Positions 57,696 to 64,000 of a stretch of 64,000 nt of DNA are shown here, one piece after another (position 1 is the first letter of the stretch; each line of letters opens with the position of its first letter). Below the pieces are notes generated by a model. The model was given only the letters and a program-made list of their open reading frames with translations, was not told where the DNA came from and did no database searches. Made by a program: the position numbers and the translations under genes. This stretch comes from Infirmifilum lucidum (lineage in GTDB: Archaea > Thermoproteota > Thermoprotei > Thermofilales > Thermofilaceae), in NCBI RefSeq assembly GCF_014876775.1, contig NZ_CP062310.1, positions 682,001-746,000 on the forward strand, given 5' to 3'.

Positions 57696-58358
57696 TTAAG
57701 CCTCAAGTTCCTTAAGCCTCTCTTTGACCTTCTTAGCCATAGAATGGGCCTGGATCAGTGGCTCAGGTAACGATGAGTTCTTCTTGGTGAAAGCTATGGT
57801 TAACCTTAAAGCCGTCTCAAGAGTTACCTTATGGCCGACACTAACGTAGACTCTTTTACCCAAACCTCTGAGCCTTATGGCGTACGCGAGAGTTTCTCCG
57901 TTGTAGATAACCTTACCGAGGCGCTCGTTTATCTCTACAACTTCTCCCACGAGCAGTTTCTTCGCTACGCCAATTGTCGGCTTATCCAAGACTACGCCGA
58001 GATGGCAGGCAAAGCCGGCCTTCAACGGGTGGAGCCTCCCGTTGCCGTCCACGAATAAGACTTGAAAAGGTGTTCCAAGGGATTTTATCGCCCTGTAAGC
58101 CGGCCAAGCCTCGCGGAAAGCTAGAAGCGTTGGGACATAGGGGAAACTAACCTCAACAGTAGCAGTGGCAGCTTCCACGAGCTTGAGTGATGGATATTCA
58201 ACTACGACGGCCGACGCGACAGCCTTCTCACCCACATAGGCCACGTCTACGCCTGCAGCGTGCTTCACAGGGAAATCTATCTCGTCTACTTCCCTCACCC
58301 TTTCGGCTATTTTCCTCTGGGCGAGCCTAGCCCTATCTATCGAGAAGGCCCCTCTCAC
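57696..58358 (-). CDS. nfi: Endonuclease V
   Basis: 220 residues from GTG 58358. GVDVAYV has the catalytic D38; PFQVLFVDGNGRLHPLKAG and CHLGVVLDKPTIGVAKKLL supply further acidic residues and the deaminated-base pocket. It cuts next to inosine/deaminated bases. The frame is open further 5', but GTG 58358 has a GAGGGCG ribosome-binding site and gives the usual family length. It overlaps the translin-like gene by 26 nt. Confidence 0.9.
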   Translation of the reverse strand: MRGAFSIDRARLAQRKIAERVREVDEIDFPVKHAAGVDVAYVGEKAVASAVVVEYPSLKLVEAATATVEVSFPYVPTLLAFREAWPAYRAIKSLGTPFQVLFVDGNGRLHPLKAGFACHLGVVLDKPTIGVAKKLLVGEVVEINERLGKVIYNGETLAYAIRLRGLGKRVYVSVGHKVTLETALRLTIAFTKKNSSLPEPLIQAHSMAKKVKERLKELEA

Positions 58359-58992
58359 GGGATTCGCCCTCTTTAGATAAAAACTCCTCGATCTTCCTGG
58401 AGAGCTTGCTAGACTTCTCTGAGAAGAGGATGTCCTTCCTAGTATTCTCAATTAAAGCCCTAGCGACATCTACCTTGTGCCTCAAGCCCGGCACCAGCGC
58501 CTCGGGGAGGGAGAACTTCTCTAACTCGAAGTAGATGCCCTCCATAAGCTCCATTAATTGCCATGCTCTTTCTACGTTATCCCGTCTCAACTCATCGAGA
58601 ACGCTCCTCCTTAACTCGCCTACGAGGTCGCCGAGTCCCAGGAGATATGACTGCGGCTCGACGCCCAGTTCGGTGAAAGAAGGTGGCTTGCGGTTCCTTA
58701 GGACAGAGTGCAGCATTTCTGCCTCAACGTACTCTGCCTGCGCCGCAATCACGGAGCCGGAATAATAGATGTAAGGGGACTCCTGCCTGAAAGAGGCTAT
58801 CCGCTTTAAAATTGTCCTGGCCTCCTCCAGGCATCCGGAGCTCCTATCCCAGTCGCCCCGGTGCATGGCGAATATGGCCTCCTTGGTTTTTCTCGTCAAC
58901 TCGCGCGTTAACAGGAGAATCTCTTCGCGCTTCTCGTCAAGCGTCGTTAACAAGTCGCTTATTTTTGCGAGATCCTCCCTAATTACCTCCAT
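58333..58992 (-). CDS. Translin-family protein
   Basis: 219 residues, all-helical. DEKREEILLLTRELTRKTKE, LGDLVGELRRSVLDELRRDN and VPGLRHKVDVARALIENTRKD are translin/TRAX signatures. Archaeal translins form octameric RNA-binding shells with RNase activity in some species. The start is ATG 58992; GGCTTAAATAAG on the minus strand at about 59021-59032 is the promoter. Endonuclease V follows with overlap. Confidence 0.88.
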   Translation of the reverse strand: MEVIREDLAKISDLLTTLDEKREEILLLTRELTRKTKEAIFAMHRGDWDRSSGCLEEARTILKRIASFRQESPYIYYSGSVIAAQAEYVEAEMLHSVLRNRKPPSFTELGVEPQSYLLGLGDLVGELRRSVLDELRRDNVERAWQLMELMEGIYFELEKFSLPEALVPGLRHKVDVARALIENTRKDILFSEKSSKLSRKIEEFLSKEGESRERGLLDR

Positions 58993-59136
58993 GACGTATT
59001 CTAATTAGAGAAAGAGGAACGCTTATTTAAGCCACTCGTCCTAGAGCCGGAGAGATTGAGTTCCTAAAAGAGAGAATTCTCTACGTGTAAAGTTAATAAC
59101 GCTGGCTTCGTGCTTTTCAGGGTCTAGGTGGCTAGC

Positions 59137-60057
59137 ATGGAGGAAAAATACTCGAGCGCTGGACAGATAGCCTCCATGGCGCTCCGGCTGGCGATGGATA
59201 TAGTGGATGAGGGTGTACCGCTGATAGAGATAGCAGAGAGGCTTGAAGGTTTTATAGTTTCCAGAGGAGGGAGGCCCGCATTCCCAGTCAATATAGCCAT
59301 AAATGACGTTGCAGCCCACTACTCGCCCGGCATCGAGGATCCCAGCGTAATACCAAAAGGGGCGCTTGTAAAGGTAGATCTAGGAGTACACGTAGACGGC
59401 TATATTGTGGACGCCGCGGTTACCATAGCACTTGATAGTAGGTTTAAGAACCTTGTAAGGGCAAGCCTGGAGGCACTTGAAGATGCAATAACTGCCGCAA
59501 AGGCTGGTGCAAACATGAACGAGGTCGGCGCGACTATATTGAAGAGAATCTCGTCCTACGGGTTACGCCCCATAAGGAACCTGACCGGGCATAAGATAGA
59601 GCGCTTCGAGCTCCACGCAGGTAAGAGCGTGCCGAATGCTCCAGGAGCAGAATACCTCGCCTCGAGAATGCTAGACGGAGAAGTCTTCGCAATAGAGCCC
59701 TTCGCGACTGACGGCGCCGGCTACGCTATCGAGAGGGGGCGGAGCAACATTTTCCGCGTTGTATCCACGAAGAAGATACCAAGAGAGGACGACTTGAACA
59801 GAGCGCTTGAGGCGCTCTGGAGAGAGTTTAAAGGGCTACCCTTCTCGGAGCGCTGGGTCGTGGACAAGACGCTTAGCAGAGAACAGCTCGAGCAACTCGT
59901 GAAAATGAAACGGGTTTACCACTATCCCATGCTCGTCGAGCAGGGACACGGCTTCGTAAGCCAATTCGAGGACACCGTTATCGTGACAAAAGATAGAGCA
60001 CTACCCCTTGCTAACACAACAAAGCTTTCTGAGGGATTCTACGCTCTTGACGAGTAG
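59137..60057 (+). CDS. map: Methionine aminopeptidase, type II
   Basis: About 306 residues. VKVDLGVHVDGYIVDAAV gives two metal-binding aspartates; ITGHKIE-type NLTGHKIERFELHAG gives the histidine; VFAIEPFAT and QFEDTVIV supply the two glutamates. It removes the initiator methionine. ATG 59137 follows AGGTGGC and fits the AAGTTAATAAC box (about 59089-59099); GTG 59128 is in frame nine bases upstream. Confidence 0.95.
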   Translation: MEEKYSSAGQIASMALRLAMDIVDEGVPLIEIAERLEGFIVSRGGRPAFPVNIAINDVAAHYSPGIEDPSVIPKGALVKVDLGVHVDGYIVDAAVTIALDSRFKNLVRASLEALEDAITAAKAGANMNEVGATILKRISSYGLRPIRNLTGHKIERFELHAGKSVPNAPGAEYLASRMLDGEVFAIEPFATDGAGYAIERGRSNIFRVVSTKKIPREDDLNRALEALWREFKGLPFSERWVVDKTLSREQLEQLVKMKRVYHYPMLVEQGHGFVSQFEDTVIVTKDRALPLANTTKLSEGFYALDE

Positions 60058-60332
60058 CCTTTTTGGAATTCTACAGCCCCCTTTTCCTGATCCCCTGAAC
60101 CTGGCCATTTTCACGGGGTTGCTCTCACTGGGCTGGCCTTGGTAGCCCTCGGCTGATCCCAGGAGCTGACTCTCCCATCGGGCTGAGACGCGCGCCCCAG
60201 CGGGCTTCATCCGGCGCGGTTCTTGCTGCTGGGAGACCTCACGAGCCCTAACCCTGCCTACATGAGCCCGACTCACATCTCAGTCCCAACATACCAATGG
60301 GTGGCGTGAGTGGAGTGGAAAGATTAACGTTA
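60058..60332 (-). other. G+C-rich structured intergenic region between convergent genes
   Basis: 275 bp between the Met aminopeptidase and the XPD-like helicase stops. It is far more G+C-rich than its flanks and full of local complementarity (for example CTGGG...CCCAG, and CCC-GAT-GGG). One minus-strand frame is open from 60276 into the map gene and reads KPAGARVSARWESQLLGSAE. It matches neither SRP RNA nor RNase P RNA by their conserved motifs. It may be a small RNA or the remnant of a mobile element. Confidence 0.35.
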
Positions 60333-61781
60333 TTACGACTGGGGCAAATATCCTCTCCTCTCAACGTCTTTAACTTCAATTTCTTCGACATCTAGGGCGT
60401 CTAGCCTGAAGCGGCGGAACCGGTAGTCGGCCAGGAGGATTAGCGGGTTGTCCTGTGGGTGGCGCGTTGCCCTGCCCACTGCCTGGAGCGTGGCTGACAC
60501 TGGTATGACGATCTCCGGCTCTCCAATCCCGAGGCCCTCGAAGTACTTCCTGTACCGCGGCGTCACGTCCGGCGGCAGGTAGGGAGTGCCGAGAACCGTG
60601 ACGGTGTCTGCGCGGATGTCTACTCCTTCACTGAAACGCCCGAAGATGTTGTATGCCGCGACTCCCTGCCAGTCGCTGGGGAGCCGTTCCTCGTAGAAGT
60701 CTATGAAGTGCAGCAGCTGCCTCAAAATCCTCTCCGTGGAGAAGACCAGGTTTCTCCGGTAGTGTTTACGCAGGGCCGCTAGGATCTTCGCGAAGCCCCA
60801 TACTGTCTCTTGCCCGTACTTGCTCGTCACATCGCTGATTATGAAGGCCTTCCTGGGCTTAGCGGGGATTCTGATTGTGAAGGAGTTGAATACCTTCTCA
60901 ACCTCTTTGGGGATCGTGGCACTGAGAAAGACACGCCGAGTGGGTGGGAGCCTCCTGAGCAGGGGTGGGTGGTAGACCTCTATTACACCCCCTTCGCGGT
61001 ACGCCACTCCCCCGCCCGCCAGGGCTTTCAAGAACTTGACGAGGGGGGTAAGCGGCGACTTGCCTGTCTTTGTCAACATTTCTTGGTGGATAGTGAAGAG
61101 TTCCTCCATAGTGGCTATGTCGTCCAGTTTTAGTTCCTCGACGACCTTCTCCAACTCTGGGTAGAGATATGAAGCTCTGTCTTTTACAGCGTCAAGTGCT
61201 ATTTCCAGCGATAGTGCCGAAAATCTAGAAGCCTGTGGTGTTGTGAGGTTATGCGCTTCATCAATGACTGTTACCTCTGGTGTGGCCGGTCTCCTTCTGT
61301 GATAGTTTTGTATTACTATGTCGGCTTTCACGAAGAGGTCAATGTAGTACTTACAGACGCCGGGAGAGACGTCTTCATAGCTTGTAATTAGCATTTTCCC
61401 CAGCTCTGGAGCTAGCTCTAGGAGCCCTCTGAAGTGCGGGCATCCCGCGCGGTGTAGCCTACAGTACTCGGCGAGGTCGTCGACGCTGCGGTAGAAAGGA
61501 CAGGTCTTCTCCCTTCCTGCGAGAACCAGTGGGCGCAGACCAAGCTTTATAGCGTCCTCGCTGACTCGGGCTCCTAGTGTGAGAGCTCGAACCAGCCAGA
61601 GACTGGGTAATTTCTTTGCCGCCTTCAAGGCGGCGAGAACCGCGAGGGTCTTGCCCCACCCCGGCGGGGCTACGAGAAGGATATTATGGTCGTGGATATT
61701 CTCTGCGATCATCTGCGCGACCACGAGTTGTTTTTCGCGGGGCTCGAGGCCGGCCTCCTCGAAGATCCCGGCTACGTTCAA
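60333..61781 (-). CDS. XPD/Rad3-like SF2 helicase with Fe-S cysteines
   Basis: 482 residues. Walker A is APPGWGKT (38-45), DEAH at 174-177 (VIDEAHNL), and VSATLQAVGRATRHPQ is motif VI. Between them C94, C107, C114 and C143 match the four 4Fe-4S ligands of XPD. It is about 70 residues shorter than typical archaeal XPD. XPD unwinds DNA 5' to 3' in repair. The start is TTG 61781, overlapping the VirB11-like gene by four bases (TTGA), so it is translated with the secretion ATPase genes. Confidence 0.85.
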   Translation of the reverse strand: MNVAGIFEEAGLEPREKQLVVAQMIAENIHDHNILLVAPPGWGKTLAVLAALKAAKKLPSLWLVRALTLGARVSEDAIKLGLRPLVLAGREKTCPFYRSVDDLAEYCRLHRAGCPHFRGLLELAPELGKMLITSYEDVSPGVCKYYIDLFVKADIVIQNYHRRRPATPEVTVIDEAHNLTTPQASRFSALSLEIALDAVKDRASYLYPELEKVVEELKLDDIATMEELFTIHQEMLTKTGKSPLTPLVKFLKALAGGGVAYREGGVIEVYHPPLLRRLPPTRRVFLSATIPKEVEKVFNSFTIRIPAKPRKAFIISDVTSKYGQETVWGFAKILAALRKHYRRNLVFSTERILRQLLHFIDFYEERLPSDWQGVAAYNIFGRFSEGVDIRADTVTVLGTPYLPPDVTPRYRKYFEGLGIGEPEIVIPVSATLQAVGRATRHPQDNPLILLADYRFRRFRLDALDVEEIEVKDVERRGYLPQS

Positions 61782-62941
61782 GTTCCTTGTCGCCTTTGTT
61801 TCAGGCCAAAGCTACTGTAGACCTCTACTACGGTTTGTTCGAGGCTGCCTACGTATAGCTGGTCTGGCATGGCTTTCAGGAATTCCTCGTCGCTGACGAG
61901 GTTTCCTTCGGCGTAGATCGGTACTAGCCGCTGCCCGTCGCTCAGGAACACGCTCTCGACTCCCCTCTCCACGCCGCCTGGGGTGACCTTCTTGCGCATT
62001 TGCACGAACACGTCAACGTAGTGGAGGGCACTGTTTTCGTCCCCGTAGCCGAGGTTTGCTCTGAGTGCGTCGGAGAGCACTTTCACGGCTTTCCTCGTGG
62101 TTGGGCTATGGAATGTCGTTATCGTCGGGAGGCCTGCGCGTCCGGGCTCGACTATGCTCCACACGTCTTCAGCCATAATCTCTCCAACCACGAGAACGTC
62201 CGGCCTATAGTACCTCATAGCGAACCTCACGCCGTCCACGAGGTTCTCGCTCACTATCCATGAAAACCAGCCGTCTCTGAAAACGAGCTCCCTGTACTTC
62301 TCGACGACGGCGATGTGCAGGAACGGGTACCTCACGGCGACCTCGCGGACAAGAGAGTTCAGCAGGGTTGACTTTCCGGCTCCCGGGGGGCCTAAGATAA
62401 CAACAACCGACGGCCTTAATAGGAGCAGGAGGAGCCGGGCCGCGACCAGGGGATCCACGAGATCCGCGAGTGCAGGAACCTGGGCTAGCCGGGTGGCTAC
62501 AACTTGTAAGCGCCCCCCTGTTGAGAGCTGTAGTGAGACACGCCACTCACCGAGATCTGCAACACCCCTCGGGTGCCGCATGTCAACTCTAACGCCTGTA
62601 GCCGCGATAATCTTCACTACGATATTTTCGAGCTCCTCAGGCAAAGGTACTCCCTCGATGCTTACCCTGCCCACGCCCTTGATGCTAGCGATGGTCTTCC
62701 CCTCGAAGAGCCACAACTCCTCGACTTCCTGTGCCATGAATAGAGGGGAGAGACTGCCCCAAACCTCGTGTTCTTTCAGCGGCACTAACTCTACATGACC
62801 GTTAAAGCTCACCAGGAAGCCGCCCGGGTTCTTGAGCACTATCCTGGAGCCCTTGGGTATTAGTTCACTGACGCTTACGCCGTCTGCCCTGTCCTCCCCT
62901 TTCTCCTTCCTAGACCTCGAAAAAACCTTAGGCAAGCGCAT
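61778..62941 (-). CDS. Secretion/pilus ATPase of the VirB11/CpaF (TadA) type
   Basis: 387 residues. The catalytic half has GPPGAGKST (184-192, Walker A), VLVVGEIMAEDVWSIVEPGR (Walker B and following) and TTFHSPTTRKAVKVL. The N-terminal half is the variable N1/N2 domain. It forms a hexamer that powers pilus assembly or secretion. The start is ATG 62941, overlapping by one base the stop of the coiled-coil gene. With the ParA-like gene it forms a Tad-like pair. Confidence 0.88.
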   Translation of the reverse strand: MRLPKVFSRSRKEKGEDRADGVSVSELIPKGSRIVLKNPGGFLVSFNGHVELVPLKEHEVWGSLSPLFMAQEVEELWLFEGKTIASIKGVGRVSIEGVPLPEELENIVVKIIAATGVRVDMRHPRGVADLGEWRVSLQLSTGGRLQVVATRLAQVPALADLVDPLVAARLLLLLLRPSVVVILGPPGAGKSTLLNSLVREVAVRYPFLHIAVVEKYRELVFRDGWFSWIVSENLVDGVRFAMRYYRPDVLVVGEIMAEDVWSIVEPGRAGLPTITTFHSPTTRKAVKVLSDALRANLGYGDENSALHYVDVFVQMRKKVTPGGVERGVESVFLSDGQRLVPIYAEGNLVSDEEFLKAMPDQLYVGSLEQTVVEVYSSFGLKQRRQGT

Positions 62942-63282
62942 CAGTGCACACCGGAGAATGCTCTGATAACCGACAGTATTTTGTCCCTCTCCGTTAGGAG
63001 CCTGTTCTTCTCGCTCTCAAGCTTCGATATCTCCAGTTCTATCTTGTTTATCTCCCTGTCGATCTCCGATAGCCTCGAGCGCACTCTCTCAGCGAGAGAG
63101 CCGTCAAAGCCTATGCTTCTCAAGAGATCCTCGAGGTTCTTAATACCGCGCTCAATGTCCTCGAAGCCTCCCGCTTGTCTGCGAGGTTCGAGGGGCGGAG
63201 GGGGGAGCGGGAGCGAGGGTTTGTCCGGCTGTTCTGAGCTCCTCTGCTGGCCTACCTGTGCGAACGGCCTTTTCACGGACAC
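62941..63282 (-). CDS. Small protein with Pro-rich N-terminus and C-terminal coiled coil
   Basis: 113 residues from GTG 63282, whose first G is the last base of the TAG of the ParA-like gene (TAGTG overlap). Residues 1-45 are proline- and glutamine-rich (LPLPPPPLEPRR), followed by FEDIERGIKNLEDLLRSIG and a long coiled coil SEIDREINKIELEISKLESE. It shares no family I recognise. It may link the ParA-like and VirB11-like ATPases. The open frame extends 5' into parA, but the coupled GTG is the likely start. Confidence 0.65.
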   Translation of the reverse strand: MSVKRPFAQVGQQRSSEQPDKPSLPLPPPPLEPRRQAGGFEDIERGIKNLEDLLRSIGFDGSLAERVRSRLSEIDREINKIELEISKLESEKNRLLTERDKILSVIRAFSGVH

Positions 63283-63998
63283 TAGCCTGTCACCTTTAGG
63301 AGAGGTTTTTCGACACGGTAGGCGAGGATGTCTAGCTCCTTCTTGACTCTCTGGCTTGAGAGGCTGTAGGCCTCCTCGACATCGCTCGTCGCAGCGTAGA
63401 GGAGGGCTGTGTCGAGTGGAAGCGTAAACACGGCCCCAAACTTTTCTTCTGCCCTTTCCCTCCACTCGCCCATCAGTACAAAGTACTTGTTCAATAGCGG
63501 GAGTACGAGTTTCCTCCTGAGTAGGCCCCTACCCCTGAGCCAGCCCTCGACTGCTTGGAAAGAGAGAGCGTCGGGGTTGAACACGGCTATTATTACCTCG
63601 GCGAGCTCTACTATGGGATCGTATAGCCTGCCGGGGTATGCTGGGAGGTCTATAATGACGTGGGAAACTGTTCCGGCAACTTGATCCAGCATGTATTCTA
63701 GGGCTGCGCTGTCCACAGGGCCTGTCTCACCGTGACTGGGGGCGACGTAGAGCCCTTCTGCGAAAGGGCTCTCGACGATGACTTCGCTCCATGAAGCATT
63801 CCCAAGGAAGTAGTCGTTCAGATAAGGAGGCCCAGGATCTTTCGCGAGAACCAGCTGCGTGCTGCTACCGAACTCGCCGAGATCCACGAGCAGAACTTGC
63901 TTACCGCTGAACTTCGCAAGGCGGTAAGCTAAGAGGCTTGCTGTTACAGTCTTCCCCGTTCCGCCCTTACTCCCGGAGGCGCAGACTAGAATAGCCAT
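63282..63998 (-). CDS. ParA/MinD-family ATPase
   Basis: 238 residues. ILVCASGSKGGTGKTVTA has the deviant Walker A (KGGTGKT, 11-17); LLVDLGEFG and HVIIDLPAYPG are the other nucleotide motifs. Such ATPases position cell structures; in bacterial Tad systems a ParA-like TadZ marks the pilus site. The start is ATG 63998, two bases from the window edge, so upstream genes of the operon are out of view. It is first in the visible order ParA-like, coiled coil, VirB11-like, XPD-like. Confidence 0.88.
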   Translation of the reverse strand: MAILVCASGSKGGTGKTVTASLLAYRLAKFSGKQVLLVDLGEFGSSTQLVLAKDPGPPYLNDYFLGNASWSEVIVESPFAEGLYVAPSHGETGPVDSAALEYMLDQVAGTVSHVIIDLPAYPGRLYDPIVELAEVIIAVFNPDALSFQAVEGWLRGRGLLRRKLVLPLLNKYFVLMGEWRERAEEKFGAVFTLPLDTALLYAATSDVEEAYSLSSQRVKKELDILAYRVEKPLLKVTG

Positions 63999-64000
63999 AT

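Noticed and set aside
60058-60332. SRP RNA or RNase P RNA in the G+C-rich gap
   Set aside because: The conserved helix-8 loop of SRP RNA and the universally conserved P4 segments of RNase P RNA are not present on either strand.
1-64000. CRISPR arrays, rRNA genes and intact insertion sequences
   Set aside because: No regularly spaced repeats, no rRNA-like stretches and no complete transposase frame were seen.

Overview
The window is a gene-dense, G+C-rich stretch of a crenarchaeal chromosome. It is most likely from a hyperthermophile of the Thermofilum group (Thermoproteota), though this placement is inferred from gene content and not from any search. Archaeal markers include a two-subunit primase, PCNA, an ATP-dependent DNA ligase, TFB, TFS, Elf1, aIF2-alpha, Nop10, EF-1-alpha, a thermosome, AglB, GGGP synthase, a UbiA-type ether-lipid prenyltransferase and diphthine synthase. 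Many first-in-operon genes have a TATA-like box about 26 nt upstream of a start codon, as expected for leaderless archaeal mRNAs. GTG and TTG starts are frequent. Two of the three tRNA genes carry two tiny introns each.

Layout. Positions 1-2.6 kb hold a minus-strand run: PfkB kinase, Cys-rich protein and ThrRS (cut by the window edge). Positions 2.7-6.0 kb hold a coiled-coil protein, DNA ligase and an odd thioredoxin-fold/Cys4 protein. Positions 6.1-11.0 kb are one tightly overlapping minus-strand operon: RecA/RadA-like ATPase, degenerate RecA-like partner, RqcH/NFACT, CBS-like protein, Mut7-C RNase and AMMECR1. Positions 11.0-16.2 kb encode a giant S-layer-like protein with a hairpin in its mRNA leader. 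Positions 16.4-19.7 kb hold PriL-PriS, PCNA and TFS. Positions 19.8-21.4 kb hold the L44e-S27e-aIF2alpha-Nop10 operon, followed by AglB.

Positions 23.7-26.3 kb hold a small zinc ribbon, an apparently frameshifted RuvC-like gene, a RecA-like ATPase, a three-TM protein and UbiA. Positions 26.4-30.6 kb hold tRNA-Arg, S10, EF-1-alpha, CMP kinase, L34e and AspRS. Positions 30.6-39.9 kb hold a SWIM protein, a nucleotidyltransferase, DphB, TFB, a PIN protein, a cDPG-synthetase-like protein, a DUF373 protein, a Trm11-like methyltransferase, RNase Z and the UPF0200/UPF0201 pair. Positions 40-46.6 kb hold the thermosome, tRNA-Leu, tRNA-Pro, DUF72, PGI/PMI, HisRS and a radical SAM protein. Positions 46.6-64 kb hold a second surface protein, prefoldin beta, a DHH phosphoesterase, S3Ae, an XPB-like helicase, ZPR1, Sec61-beta, GGGPS, Elf1, an RPA-like OB-fold protein, endonuclease V, translin, Met aminopeptidase, an XPD-like helicase and a Tad-like VirB11/ParA module.

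Most of the window is housekeeping: replication, translation, RNA processing, protein export and glycosylation, and lipid synthesis. The novelty lies in the tRNA introns, the RqcH-centred operon, the Tad-like ParA/coiled-coil/VirB11/helicase operon, the homopolymer frameshift, several structured intergenic elements and a candidate leaderless upstream ORF before the XPB-like helicase. I saw no rRNA, no CRISPR array and no intact transposase gene.
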